From Nissolia schottii (lineage: Eukaryota > Streptophyta > Magnoliopsida > Fabales > Fabaceae): 64,000 nt of DNA. Shown here one piece after another: positions 1 through 12,416 of the stretch. Each line of letters begins with the position of its first letter. The stretch's first letter is position 1. Location of the stretch: positions 251,848 through 315,847 of the forward strand of contig QANU01103492.1 in NCBI GenBank assembly GCA_003254905.1, read 5' to 3'. A model generated the notes under the pieces. It searched no databases, had not been told where the DNA came from, and saw nothing but the letters and a program-made list of their open reading frames with translations. Position numbers and translations under genes: made by a program.

Positions 1-515
1 AGCTTATTAGATGAGCGATGATGCTATATTAAGGAAGAATCGCACTTAAGCCTCTGGTCTAGGAATCGCTCTTGCATCAATGAAATACTTGAATTTGAGT
101 CATAAGGTGAATACAAAAATTCTCTATTATCCTAATAGAAAACAAGGCATTGTCGTCCAAACCCTATAAATATTCTCACAAAACAATATGAAATTAATAT
201 AAACTTTAAAAAAGCTGGTAATGATGAATGACCCCGTATTAGACCATATCATATCTCGCTTCCTTTGTGTGTTGTGTGCATAAAACGGGCTTTCAAATTG
301 TACTTTTTTTTTTTAAAAAACTTTAGGCCCAATTTGTTATGGCAGATCATTACTTCACCTTTTTCTGCTGTTCCATTTTCCTAAAGACAATGCAAAGCCA
401 GTTAGATTACATGATACATCATTTATTTAGAGACATCGCTATAACACATTTTCTAATCGTGACCCAAAATTGGCGAAAGCATACTATACTATAAATGCAT
501 GATGGATTTAGGGTG
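1..515. other. AT-rich flank downstream of ALMT
   Basis: This stretch follows the ALMT stop codon in the direction of that gene. It probably contains the 3' UTR and terminator, but I cannot place a polyadenylation site. I see no coding potential or repeat structure. Confidence 0.5.
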
Positions 516-3500
516 TTACGATGACTCGGAAGGAGTTGAATGAGTACGAAAACCAGCAATGTCTCCTAATTCCTCAACTTCTTTGACCAATTCCTCCACT
601 TTATCGAGCACTTGAGTGAGCAACAACACGAAGCTTGCAATTGCTACCACTTCGCCATTTTCAAGTGCTGACATTTTGGAAGTGGAAATTACAAAGCTTA
701 GCTCTGCCCTTGCTGCTTTCAACTTGGTGGAAATGATGCCCTCAACATCTGCCTTATCCAATTTCCTCATTTGCTCCATGCTATCACCTAATTCTCGTAG
801 CGCCCATAAAATCTTTGACCCAATTTCTTCCCGTGGTTCTAGTTGGCCCAATTGCCTCAGAGATGCCATGGCCTAACAACAATGAACCCAATTACAAATG
901 AGCCCATCAAATCTCTATTTGTCATTTTGTAAATGTATTAACTTATTCAGACCAAAAACCAAGGTTTTTTGTAATTAAAAATGAATGAGCTTAATTGTTA
1001 CATATTGTCAATGCCGAAGAGTTTTACAATGCGATTCAATCATGATTTGTCGTATGTACGACCTTGGATGTATAGTGAATGTGAAACTTAATCACTCTAC
1101 TAACATGACAATACTTGATTGAATACTAGTCTAATTTTGCACTAACAACACATAAAAATTAAACTCAATAACTCTTATGAAAGAAGTTTGATACAGATTT
1201 TTAAAAACAAAATATTATATAAAAATCAAAATGTTTGAGAATATTTGATATATTGACTGAAAACTAAATAACTATATATTTTTTTAGAGTTAAATATGTT
1301 TTTAGTCTCTTTAAAATTAAAAATTGTGTTTGGTTACTAAAATACTTTTGTTAGGAATTAGTCCTAAATTTTTTTTATAGGTTTTAGTCTCAGTCATTAG
1401 AAGGAGACATTAACTGCTAATGTGACCGTTAAATGTATCACGTGACACTATTAATTGTGACACGTGACACATTTAACGGCCACATCACGTCTCCTTCTAA
1501 TGGAGACTAAAACCTACCAAAATTTTTTTTCAAGACTAATTCCTAACAAAAAAAATTTTAGAGACCAAATACAAAATTTTTAATTTTACATGAATTAAAA
1601 ACATATTTAAACTTTTTTTATGATATATTCCTTTGTTAATATTTAATTAATTATAAAGACTAAGCTTTTGCATGCACGGAGCACCTATTATATGACCTAC
1701 CTGTTTTGAGGCTTGGAGGGAACCTCCCACTGTAACAATAAATGCAGCAAGTTCTCGAAGAACCTCTCCTATCTTCAAGTACTTCTCCCAAGGGTAGGAA
1801 AATCCGAATTTTCCATGCCATGGTTCCCATTTTGCGAAATTTGCCTGAAAAACAGAATAAGTGTGTGATTACAAATGTCAAAAAACCACGGTCTTTGATT
1901 AACTAATTTTATGAAAAATTATTCAAAAATACGTTATTTTATTGTATTAAAAAAAAAAGTCTTTACGTACCAATAATTCATCCTTTGACTTGGAGTTCAA
2001 CACAGACTTGCAAACACTGAAGTTAGCACCGGGTTCCTTTTCCTTTTCGCCCACTAATTTGGCATCTTCCTCCAAGCACCCTACAAATGGAAAAACGATA
2101 ATTATTTTCTTATTAACTTAATTATCTTTATATTTATAACATTATTATATAAAAGCATGAAAACTTTTGATATGAGAAAATGCTTTTAAAAAGCCAAGTG
2201 ATGGTAAACTCTACACGGGACAATGTATCAATCAAGATTACTAATTTTTATAATATATTTATAGTTATAATTGCAATTAAGTTTTGAATGGTTGATATGT
2301 TGTCATTGGCGAGAAGCACGTCTATATTAACCTTACTTTAATCTAAGACTTTTATGTCCACTTTTAGTAAAAATAAAATAAATTATTCTTTTGTGTTGAC
2401 TTAATTGAAACTCTTCTAAATTTAAAATAGTATTGCATGAACTCGTTTATTTTGAGATATATTATATTAATTCACATGTCATTTATTATTTAATGAGACT
2501 TCAATAAAGTTTATACCAATAAAATCGCATATAATGGTAAATAGAATGTAAGTCAACACAATGTCCCACAATTTAGAACATTACTCTAAAATTTAAAATT
2601 AAAGGTAAGAAACTTTATATGCATGAGCAATCATCGTGGGTGTGTATATATATATATACACACACCTTGAATCGTGTTGGCAAGTTGCAGGAATCTGGAG
2701 ACGGTGGAATCATGGAGTTCATCGCTGGCCCACAAGGGAAAGACGAGCAAGCTCACACAAATGCAAACTATGAAACCCATCACTATTGTTAAGAGTCGTT
2801 CCCTTGCTATCTCCCACTCTTCCTCATCAGCATGAACTCCAGACCCCACCACCAGATTGAATGTCAGCATGAATATCATCACTCCATAATCGTATCTCTG
2901 CTTTATTCTTGGAATCAGTCTTACATATGTAGCAACCGATCCTGCAAAAATATTCATTCATGTTCACAATCAACTACCACATATTAATGTTAGAGTCAGT
3001 ATTGATTAGTCGGTCCCACTTAGGAGTGTTCATGGGCTGGGTTGGCCTTTACCCAAACTCGGCTATATGTTTAGATCGGATCAATTTTGAGGATCTGATC
3101 CGACCCTAAACTCGATAGACTCGATAGAACCTATGTTTGGATTAGACTAAAAGCAGACCAAAACTATCTCAAATTTCAAAATAAAAAATAACATTCATTA
3201 AAAAATAAAGTTAAAAAATTGCAAACTAAACATTATATTTCCTAACTAAACACTCATTAATTTCAAACACTACAACAAAATGAAATAAAATTTATAACAT
3301 TAACATTCCCATTCAAACTTTCATAATTTTAGTGAAACATAAACAACAATAAAACAATAAGTGCACTACAATAGATTTCTAAACACCAAAATAGACATAG
3401 TTTAACTACAATAGACATAGATTTCTAAACGATGGGCTAGGCCGGGTGACCCGAGACTGAAGCCGAATCCGGTATGAATTAAAATTGATTTTTTTAGAGT

Positions 3501-4953
3501 TTTTTAAAAATTGGGTCTAATTAAAATCAGGCTCAATTCGGCTCGAATGCTTTGGGTCAGTTTGGGTTAGCGGGCCGAAGAGGGTTATGAACACCCCTAC
3601 CACTAATAGTAGTGTCAAATATCAGTGTAAGGAAAAATAATACACTCTTAAGATATTTTAATCTTTTTCATAGTATTCTTCACTTAACAAATTTAGCACA
3701 TTTTTAGATTAGTGTGTTGGTCAGTACATTAATTTAATTTAAGAATGAATAAAATTTGTCAAGAGAGAGATATGGTGGAACGAATTATGCTTGTGTCTTT
3801 CTAACTATGAGAGATTAAATGAAATAAAAAAATAAAAAAACTCACCGGAGATAAAAACACAAGTGCCGATGATAATGGAGTTGGCAACACCTCCAATGTT
3901 TTGGGCAGAAATTGCAACCAAGCAACCCAGTCCACCTCCTAATATAGTTCCTATTCCACGGTTGAAGCCCTTCCCTAGTGTGGCCCCTGATCATGCATGT
4001 TAAATCAAATCAATTAACGTACATCATGTTCATGTGTAAGAGACATTAACGATATGAAAATATTATTTGTACGACTAGTGTATATTACACGGAGAAATAA
4101 ATATTGTAATTGAGAGCATTTGTTCGTGTACAAATATAAGTGTATATAATATTATTTATTTATGTGTTTGATATTGTTTATTTATCTGTTTTATAATTTT
4201 TATTTCTAACGTACGCACGATGTCAATTTTGTGTACAAATAATGAGACTAGTGCCTAAAAATTGTGATGAGACTCAAACGTACGGAATAGAATATATATT
4301 GAATGAAATTAGGGTTAATTAAGTTTTTATGAAAAAGTTTGGTTTTAGTCTTTCATGACAAGTTTTAGTCCCTGTAAAATGCGAAAATTTGATTTTGGTC
4401 CCTGTGGACAGTTGGTGATGGACGGTGATGTAGAAATGGTCCCTGATGACGGGTTAACTGACACGTCATCACCGTCCATCACCAACCGTCCACAGGGACC
4501 AAAATCAAATTTTTACATTTTACAAGGACTAAAATTTGTCATGAGGGACTAAAACCAAACTTTTTCATATTACAGGGACTAAAAACTTAATTAACCCATG
4601 AAATTAAGTATATTACCTGCAGAGAACTCAAAGATGACGACAACGGTCATGATAGCCCACATTGCATTCTCACCAACTTGCTCAAAGAGAGGGTTCAAGA
4701 GGTACAAAAGAGAGACAAGAACAAGGGAAATTCCAACTTTGATGCTGTGGATCATCTTCCTAGTACTCTCATCCCTCTTCTTCTTGTATTTGCTGTTGGG
4801 GACAAGGGAAGAGCACCGGATTCTGTTTCCCCTAACACGGGAAATAATAAATCCAACAAATGCACTATTCTTCTTCTTCGTAGGAGCAACATTGATGTTT
4901 TCTTCTCTTCCATCAGTAATAGATATCACATGAGTTGTTGTTGTTGATTCCAT
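516..4953 (-). CDS. ALMT: Aluminium-activated malate transporter (ALMT family), six exons
   Basis: This gene encodes an ALMT-type anion channel, a family that exports malate and other anions across the plasma membrane or tonoplast. My exons, in gene order, are 4617-4953, 3846-3986, 2666-2941, 1971-2080, 1701-1844 and 516-872. All have GT-AG borders and consistent phases, and give 454 residues, normal for the family. About six membrane segments lie between residues 70 and 230. The conserved SAGATLGKGFNRG stretch follows the second. The cytosolic C-terminal half carries the family WEPWHG motif at about 294-299. The start is the ATG at 4951-4953; the same frame stays open upstream but shows no earlier ATG. 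The basic N-terminal tail and the overall layout resemble the Arabidopsis ALMT2/7/8/10 group, though paralogue assignment is uncertain. Introns 1, 2 and 5 contain MITE-like elements, listed separately. I see no broken reading frame. Confidence 0.93.
1287..1612. mobile_element. Foldback MITE in ALMT intron 5
   Basis: This is a 326-bp palindrome-like element. The left arm begins GAGTTAAATATGTTTTTAG and the right arm ends as its near inverse, CATATTTAAAC. Inside the arms, blocks such as AGGAATTAGTC and GGAGACTAAAACC recur in inverted form around a centre at about 1445. Both sides are flanked by TTTTTTTA (1279-1286 and 1613-1620), a possible 8-9 bp target duplication. The arm text resembles the element at 4312-4597, so a Mutator-type origin is likely. 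The duplication is low-complexity, so it is weak support. Confidence 0.7.
3021..3599. mobile_element. MITE with TAGG(A/G)GTGTTCAT ends in ALMT intron 2
   Basis: A 579-bp segment begins TAGGAGTGTTCATGGG and ends with the inverse, ATGAACACCCCTA. Both ends are followed inward by GGGTTGG/CCAACCC-like and GGCC text, which is typical of abundant plant hAT-type MITEs. CCACT flanks both sides (3016-3020 and 3600-3604). A hAT element should duplicate 8 bp, so either the duplication has decayed or the superfamily is different. No coding capacity is visible. Confidence 0.7.
4063..4244. mobile_element. Short inverted-repeat element in ALMT intron 1
   Basis: The segment starts TTATTTGTAC and ends GTACAAATAA, a perfect 10-bp terminal inverted repeat. 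Its right half, which includes GTTTATTTATCTGTTTTAT and GATGTCAATTTT, is closely matched by a second copy in the same orientation at about 62423-62756. I could not find a target duplication. It is probably a small non-autonomous DNA element. Confidence 0.5.
4312..4597. mobile_element. Mutator-type foldback MITE with perfect 9-bp target duplication
   Basis: This 286-bp element begins GGGTTAATTAAGTTTTTA and ends with the exact inverse. The arms continue as an imperfect inverted repeat almost to the centre, with recurring GGGACTAAAA and GGTCCCTGT blocks. It is flanked by a perfect 9-bp direct repeat, ATGAAATTA (4303-4311 and 4598-4606), the duplication length of Mutator-like transposons. It lies in intron 1 of the ALMT gene, and the right-hand duplication ends 10 bp short of exon 1 (4617). 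Confidence 0.9.
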
Positions 4954-6238
4954 TTTGTCCTTATTAGTACTCCACTCTAATATTTTCTTTTCGTTTTTCT
5001 CCCTCTTTGGACTTTTGTTAGTAGTTTCACTCAATTGTGGAACTTGTAGTTGGAGAGTGACCCTATTTATACCGTGCCCCTCTTATGAGTGGAGAGTGAT
5101 GAAAGGACCAAATTGTGTTCAAGTGCTGGCCATATATTCAAGACGTGACTTACATTAGAGAATGGAATGAAATCAGTTCCACCAATATTCCTAAGTGCAA
5201 ATCCGAATGAATTCTTTTATGTTATTTTTTCACATGACAATGTCATTTTAGATTTCTTAATTAACATTTATTAAAAATATGAGACTCATACATAATATAA
5301 ACAATTATAATATTGATTGTGAGATCTAACGTAACTTTATTATGTGAAATAATGACATGAAAAAAATCAATTCCCATTGCAAATTTACCCTTAATATCTC
5401 AATCCGAAATATGATCAAACTTGTGTGGGGGCATTGTTAGATTAGTGAGACCTTAGTGGATGCACACACACGAGACCCTTATTTTCGTGCATTCCCTTTA
5501 TTATGACATAATTGCATTTGAAAAGAAAAAGAGAAATTTTGAATGTATTCAATTTACTGACACTGTATCAACTCATAATTTATTTAGTGAGGTTAAAATT
5601 CCATTAAAATCTTATCTAATAATATATAAAATGACAATTGATACGAAGTCTCACAAAGAATGAATACAAGTAACACAATTATTTGGAAAATACACTCTTG
5701 ATGTGGCTCTTGTTTATTCCATTATGCGGACTTCCGCATTAGAACAATAGCTCTATATTAGATTGCTCAAAGTCGTATGTATATAGGGCCTTATAAGTTT
5801 TCCAGATAGTTAACCCTCCAATGCACGTTATGTTCCTCATAGAAAGACCATGAGCCGACATTATAAGTCTCACAACTTTAAGCAACTTTATGATTATTTG
5901 TTTTGTGTGGTTAGTGGTTATTGCCAGGTATTTGTTCCATGTACTAAGTTCAAGATATCATTATATTTTAGGTGACCTTCCTTTCAACCATGTCTACTGG
6001 CTAGGAGAATTTTGCAAGAAATTAATGCAAAACAACTATATGGGAACCACTATACTTCGTGTGTCTAAATTTTTTTGGGGTTAGGATATATATGATATAT
6101 TTTCATGGATATGAGATTCACTTTAATTATTTTAGATAAGGTAATTAGTATTATTTCATTGAAAAAAATATTTTATTTGGATAATGAAATATTTGTATTA
6201 CGTACCTATTTTGAGTGGGTTATATGAAGCAATATTCA

Positions 6239-6241
6239 GCG

Positions 6242-6289
<48 letters not shown>
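6239..6289. repeat. Compound microsatellite (GC)n(AC)n(AT)n
   Basis: Consecutive dinucleotide runs change from CG/GC through CA/AC to TA/AT over about 50 bp. Open frames crossing it on both strands are products of the repeat. Confidence 0.95.
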
Positions 6290-8971
6290 GTGGCCCTCGA
6301 CGCGACGGGGAATTCGGAGAGTGGCAAGGGCCGACCATATATATCAACCGGTGAGCAGCAATCGGCAGAGGTGAGAGTCAACTGGTGGCGGGTGATGAAC
6401 AATGTGTAGTGGACACGCAGTAGTAGACGTTTGATGGGAGAGAGTGAAAAAATAATGAGCATAAACAAGGTAAAATTTTAGAATTTTTTTTTTAAGGAGG
6501 TGAAAGTTGAAATGAACCCATTATTTTAAAGTATACAAAATATCTCAAAAAAATATATGAAATTTTAAAATTCATTTATTTTGATATGCAAACAAAACAA
6601 AGAATTTGATAGTAAATTAATTGAAAATAATCTAAAAAAACACATTACCTTTTAAACATGTCCATCCAAACACACTATAAATTCCTCAAAAGAAACATTT
6701 ATTAGGAGTTTGAAAAAAAAAAATTGCTTGAAAAGGAAAGGCGTTGAGCTTTTCCCCATTATACTAACTCTTGTAGGAATAAGCTAAAAGACAAAATGGT
6801 TAAACGGGTTAAAGACAATCATATCGTGGAAGGTTATCACATTTGGGACCATTTTATTTTGTCTTTGTAATTACGTGATTATATGGCTTTCCCTTTATAT
6901 ATTGCAATATCCATTGTGTGAACCAAGTTTTAAAAATATGTTTAAAAATGCACACTTTGGTTCACTGTAATGATAAACAAATTGTTGTCTAAAAATATTT
7001 TAAAAAATACACACAATATATTTAAAAATATGCTAAAAAATACATGCTATGGTCCTATAAATATGTAACGCCACATGTGAATTCAGGAACAACAGAAACA
7101 ATCCCGTTTGATACTCTCAAATGCACCGTAGTTTGGTTACGTAGGCTAGCAAACATGTGTTTTCACACGATTGTGAATAATTGATCGACATTGCTATTAT
7201 CGTAGTACATGGCATACATGCAGTACATATGATATGACCCCATATCAGCCATGATATGCTGTGATATCTGTTTGCTTCTCTTCATAAAAGTTTTTAGCAA
7301 CATTTTGCCATACAATATTTTCCTACGTTAATGTTAATTGTATAGATGGCGTGTAAGACACCATATCAACTTACACTCTCATCCAACATTAGATGAGATC
7401 TCATTTAAATATGGTAAATAAAATATGTGTCAATACAATATCTCATATGTAATGGGTACACATAACACATCTCTCTAGCACTATGATAAGACTGTATTTA
7501 TTTTTAAAAGAATAAATGACACAAAACATTGGATTTGTGTTATTTGAACATTAAAATATACCATAAAATACAAAACATCTCTCACCTAAATATACAACAT
7601 AGTATTTGTGAAATCCCATCATTGATCAATAAAAAGTAAACAAGTAATAAAGAATAAACAAGGAATATAACACAAGGAAAATATATTGTATTACTGAGGG
7701 TTGTAATTTGTTATAATGAAATGTGTCTATAAATAGACTAAGAAATAGAATCAAAACATAAATATAAAATTAACATAAATTGAAAATAATCAAACTAAAT
7801 AAATATTAAATTAATTTAAAATAAATAAGAGATATAGTAATATTCTTAAGCGTATTAATTACATATATCCCACCTAAATACACTATATATACTACTCATA
7901 TTGATATCTATTCGGTATGAATTCGAAGAAACATTTTATCATAAAAATTGTTACCTTGTCATGATTATCATTATGGTGAACACTAATTAATAACGATCGT
8001 GAATGGCGTATGGGTCACACAACACAAGGCATCAAGCATGGAATCAGCATTGGTTTATAATTTTTTAATAGAGAAAGCATGCAGCACTAGTCTAGTTGTA
8101 CACATAGCTTTTGTGGTAGTCGTGTGTACGAAATATGTACCTCCATGTTGGGGGTGGGCACACAAATCAGTACGTAGCACGCGTAAGCTTTTTTTGGACG
8201 ATAAATATCTCTTTTTGACAATAAGAAAAACATTGAAATATTCACATATTTAATAAATGCATAACAAGGTCAGCCTTATGTCACCTTCAAGTAGTCAAAT
8301 TTGATTAAGTTGGCAACTTTGCAAGTGGGTTCCCCTCTTCAAAGTGTAAATATTAGAAGGCCATGATAGCGACATTATTCGGTATGCCATAACCCCAAAT
8401 AGCCCCGTGTTATAAATGAGTAGTGTTATACGTATTATTCTTTATGAGTCAGGGTGGTTGTTCACATTTAATTTATCATTAAATGAAATCTTAATCATAC
8501 TTACATTATAATAAAATTTCAGCTAATAATAATAAATGAAGTATAACTCAAGTGAAGAATAGAGTCGTGAATTGCCAAATAAGAGAGAAGTGAGGAGCGA
8601 GAACTAGAAATGTAAATATATTCAATAGTAGTCACTGGAATGACTTTGATTACAAGTTATCCTTGCCGGAGCGAAAGACTGTAGTATAAGTTACAGTGAA
8701 GAAAGGGGAGAAAAGAGTGTCAAGGTTGAAGAGATTGCTACAATTACGAACTATTCCTAGGAAAGCAGGGAAATGAAATGAAAATAAAAAGTGGTGGCGT
8801 ACGTTGAATTTCCGTAGGACTGTTGATTGCCGGCTGGGAGATGTCAATAAAAAATTCACTACACTAATAATATAGCAAAATTAATGTTATAGTGTCATCT
8901 ATATCCCAATCATCCATACTTAATTATTCTTTTAATTGAGTATTTTCATTTTCACGTAAAGACAAAATACG

Positions 8972-8976
<5 letters not shown>

Positions 8977-9016
<40 letters not shown>
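8977..9016. repeat. (TA)n microsatellite
   Basis: About 20 uninterrupted TA units. Confidence 0.95.
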
Positions 9017-9018
<2 letters not shown>

Positions 9019-9184
9019 CATTTGTATAATCAAGATTCAATCTTAAAAAAAATGTATCAGAATTAATTTTATCTCATTAATTCTTTATCTATTCTATATA
9101 ATATTTTTTTATAAGGTATAATCTTGATCATAAAAATATAAAATGTAATGGTTAAAAATCCACTCTTACACTTACATAAAATAT

Positions 9185-9809
9185 ATGGTACCAAGGTATG
9201 TTCCTCGGTCCACACCCTAGATCCTCTCTGGTGGCGGGTCTTGATCTCGAACGCAGCATGGATACCTGCAAGGACTCCAACGCTCAAGTGAGTAAGTGAA
9301 TAAGGTGGTCGAGTAAGCTAGAATGAGTTGGGTTTCGTACTTGGGGTGCTGTTTATTAAATACATGCGAGTTGGGAGTATTCTCCAGCGTAGTGCGGTGG
9401 GAGGAGGATATCTCAAACTGCGTCATGTGTGTTAAGAGTATTCTTCCGCGTAGCGTGGTGAGTGGAGGATATCTCGGGTCGCGTTATCTAGGGAGAATGT
9501 CTCGAATCTGCTTTATCTCCAAAGGTGGGGTGTACTCGGGGCCGTTTATCATATCCAAGAGGGTTTCTCGGGTTACTACCTCGTTATCTTGCTAGGGGTG
9601 ACGTGGTCGGGTAGGGTTGACCCACGGACATTTGGGCAAGGCTCTTTTAGTGGGCCTTTGTGGGCTGAGTCTCTGGAATGGGCCTTTACAGTCCAATCGT
9701 TAACACACACATATAAATTAAACGTGGATGATTGAGGGTAATTCTTATAATTGTTCCAAACTTTTGGCGATTTCTCTAGAATCCGTGCCACGGAAACGCT
9801 CCGTACCAT
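9185..9809. mobile_element. Possible non-autonomous terminal-inverted-repeat element
   Basis: This 625-bp island is clearly richer in G and C than its surroundings. It begins ATGGTACCAAGG and ends with an imperfect inverse (CCGTACCAT). The similarity extends inward through TTCC and a GG-rich block, giving an imperfect terminal repeat of about 25 bp. Inside, an imperfect direct repeat of AGTATTCT(C/T)C...GGAGGATATCTC occurs at about 9376-9413 and 9440-9474. No transposase frame and no clear target duplication were found. An LTR fragment is an alternative. Confidence 0.4.
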
Positions 9810-10681
9810 CGATTATGACTAATTACATTTGTTTGTGTTATTTTTATTCAATCACACTTTCGGTTCTTTAATTTCTAACCACTTTAATTACATAAGAAAA
9901 AAAGAAAAAAAAAAGGAAATATATATTATCTTGGTTGGTCCATTAATTTGCTTGGTGGCCATTTATGATTGAGTTCATTGGTCTTCCGATCACGACACCA
10001 GTTGGTGGACTTCCGTCATTCACATTTATCTGATTAAGGAAAAGGATCAGAAAGGCATTAAAATAGTTAATAATGAATCATGATAATAAAAAGTAGATTA
10101 TATAGACCAAATGATGGAAAAATATAGATTTTATACATCATAATTTTCATGGTTAACTTACCATTCTTTGGTTATATATAAGATCCGAGAATATAAAACC
10201 TAATAATATAAGATCTACTAACGATAGATTTGTTTCCATAGAAAAAAATGATAAAGATTTGTTAAAATTATTGTGCTATTAAATATTTAATGTAGGCATT
10301 GTATAAAATATTATATTATATAAAATAATGTAATATTTTGAAGAAAAAAAAAATCATATTGTGGTATGTCGAGTAGTTATAATCAAAGGCAAAAGTACTA
10401 TATTTAATTAATTATATAATTATAAATTAAATTTAAATATTATTATATATTTTACTAATAATAATAGTTTTTAATTATTATTATTTAATTATTTCTTATT
10501 TTTATTATATAAATGTATATATTTACATTTAGTTTTATAATTTTATTTTAGTAAAATATAAAAAAAAATTAACGAATATATACTACTCTGTTTTATATAT
10601 TTCGCAAATTTTTACTTGCTTATTTTATCATCTAATATTTTTTTGGTAATGATATTATCATAGGGGTAATGACATATATAT

Positions 10682-10851
10682 GGGATTATGCAAAGCATAA
10701 TCCCGTTTTATGGTGCTGGGGAGAAAATTACCAAAATATGGGTGGAGGATCTGAAATCTCCACTGAGGATGGAGATTTCAGTATGTCAGGAAAAAAAAGT
10801 AAAAAAAAAAAAAAGGATCTCTGAAATCTCCACGGTATGTGGAGATTTCAG
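10682..10851. repeat. Three consecutive perfect hairpins
   Basis: Three inverted repeats occur in a row. The first is GGGATTATGC with a 3-nt loop (10682-10704). The second is CTGAAATCTCCA with a 7-nt loop (10751-10781). The third is CTGAAATCTCCAC with a 5-nt loop (10821-10851). All arms match perfectly. The second and third share the same stem sequence, so they also form a direct repeat about 70 bp apart, separated by an A-rich tract. Confidence 0.85.
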
Positions 10852-12416
10852 AAAAAAAAACCATACAACCATAAAAAAATTATATTGGGCTAATATTTTT
10901 TACTATGTATTTAATTATGATTATATTTTTACTATTTTTTTTTATAAAAAGTCAATTTTATCAAGAGTAAAAATCAATATTTAGGATGAACACCAAAAAA
11001 CTCAGCGGTTGCTTGACTCAAGCATCAGAATCATTAACGGTAGCAAATTTAGCTAAGGCATTATCCAATGTATTACAAGATCTCGGAATATAAAAAGCAT
11101 CAAAAGGCATAAACTACGAACTATAAAGTTAAAATGTGGTGAACTAATACATAATAAATTTGGTGAGACATACTTTTATTGTGTATTCTTAAAGATATTG
11201 TCTTAAGACTCTTGTCCAACTAAGAATTTCTTCAAAAGGTTATTCTTCATGGATATAAAAGAATTTCCCTTTGTTGAGTTGCACTTTGAAGTAGTACTTA
11301 TCGTTGAATTCAGGTATATTAAGTTGGGTTTTGAATTTTGCACCGAGCTAAATTTACCTTAACATCAAGTTAGACTTCAATATTCGCATCTTTAGTGTGC
11401 ACTCCTCTATTGCATTGGTGTTTGACACCTCAGGACATATTCTAGCAACATGTGGAGATAAGCTCGTCGAGAATAGGAAAAATACTCATGTATATATATG
11501 TAATTTTTTTTACAACACACATTATTAAGTTACTTTTTATGAAGTAAATCCGATGTGATGTAAGATGAATAATAAGGTAAAATCAAATTTTTATATGTTT
11601 AAATAACAAAATTGAGGAAAAGAAAAATGGCCACTTTTCAAGGTTAAATGTCCGATGATGTCTCTGAGCCACAGAACCAGTGCAACCCCATCATTCTGAT
11701 AAGACAAGATGTTGAAATCATGTTACCTCCTGAAAACCGTGTTCCCTTATCATCCTAAAGTTGCATCAATAGTTCAACCAACAATCAAGTATATGTTCTC
11801 ATTCAACTGAAATGACTGTCAGCGACCCACTTTATAAATTAATCCTCGAGTTATAATATTCTCTCTACGACTTTGATTTGATCCTTAATTTATTCATCGG
11901 AAAACACTATAGAAATGGCTGATACATATAGCATTGGACTATGATTTTTAATTAGCTTGAGAGAGACCCTGCAGGCTGCAGGCTAAGCATTCTGTTTCTA
12001 ATTTAGTTCCTTTGATTCAATATACATTTAGGTAAACATTCTGATTCATATTTTCTATTAACTAAACTTTATATTATATATATAAAAAAAATATTTTTAT
12101 TGACAAAGGCAATATGTCATAAAACTTTAAATTACCTTTAATTTGTCAACTACGGAAAAAGTAATACCTTAATTTAAATGGTCTTTACGATAAAATAAAT
12201 TAAAATTACTTTTGCTTTGAAAAGTTAAAAATAATGGCTTGGATCAAATTTAAAATCTTTGTTCATGCATAAAGAAAGAATTTAATTTGAATTTGTCTTC
12301 TTCCTCTTAATAATGTCCAAGAACATCCTTTAACCTTGTATGTGCTAGCTAGGTTCAAATTGTATTTGCTTAATTCTTAAGCATGCAAACCTCTACTCAA
12401 TTACTATAAATAGGTA

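Larger units (their letters stand above)
4954..9184. other. Intergenic spacer upstream of ALMT
   Basis: About 4.2 kb of AT-rich sequence without a supportable gene. It should contain the ALMT promoter next to 4953. It also holds a compound microsatellite at 6239-6289 and the start of a (TA)n tract at 8977. The short open frames here show no recognisable protein motifs. Confidence 0.5.

Noticed and set aside
3266-3279. CACTACAACAAAA resembling a CACTA end
   Set aside because: It lies inside the MITE at 3021-3599 with no partner, so it is probably chance.
4954-5034. Extension of the ALMT protein upstream to a TTG codon at 5034
   Set aside because: The frame is open but a non-ATG start is unlikely in plant nuclear genes, and the ATG at 4951-4953 gives a normal family length.
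6215-6468. Open frames on both strands across 6215-6468
   Set aside because: They are produced by the compound dinucleotide microsatellite and have no conserved motif.
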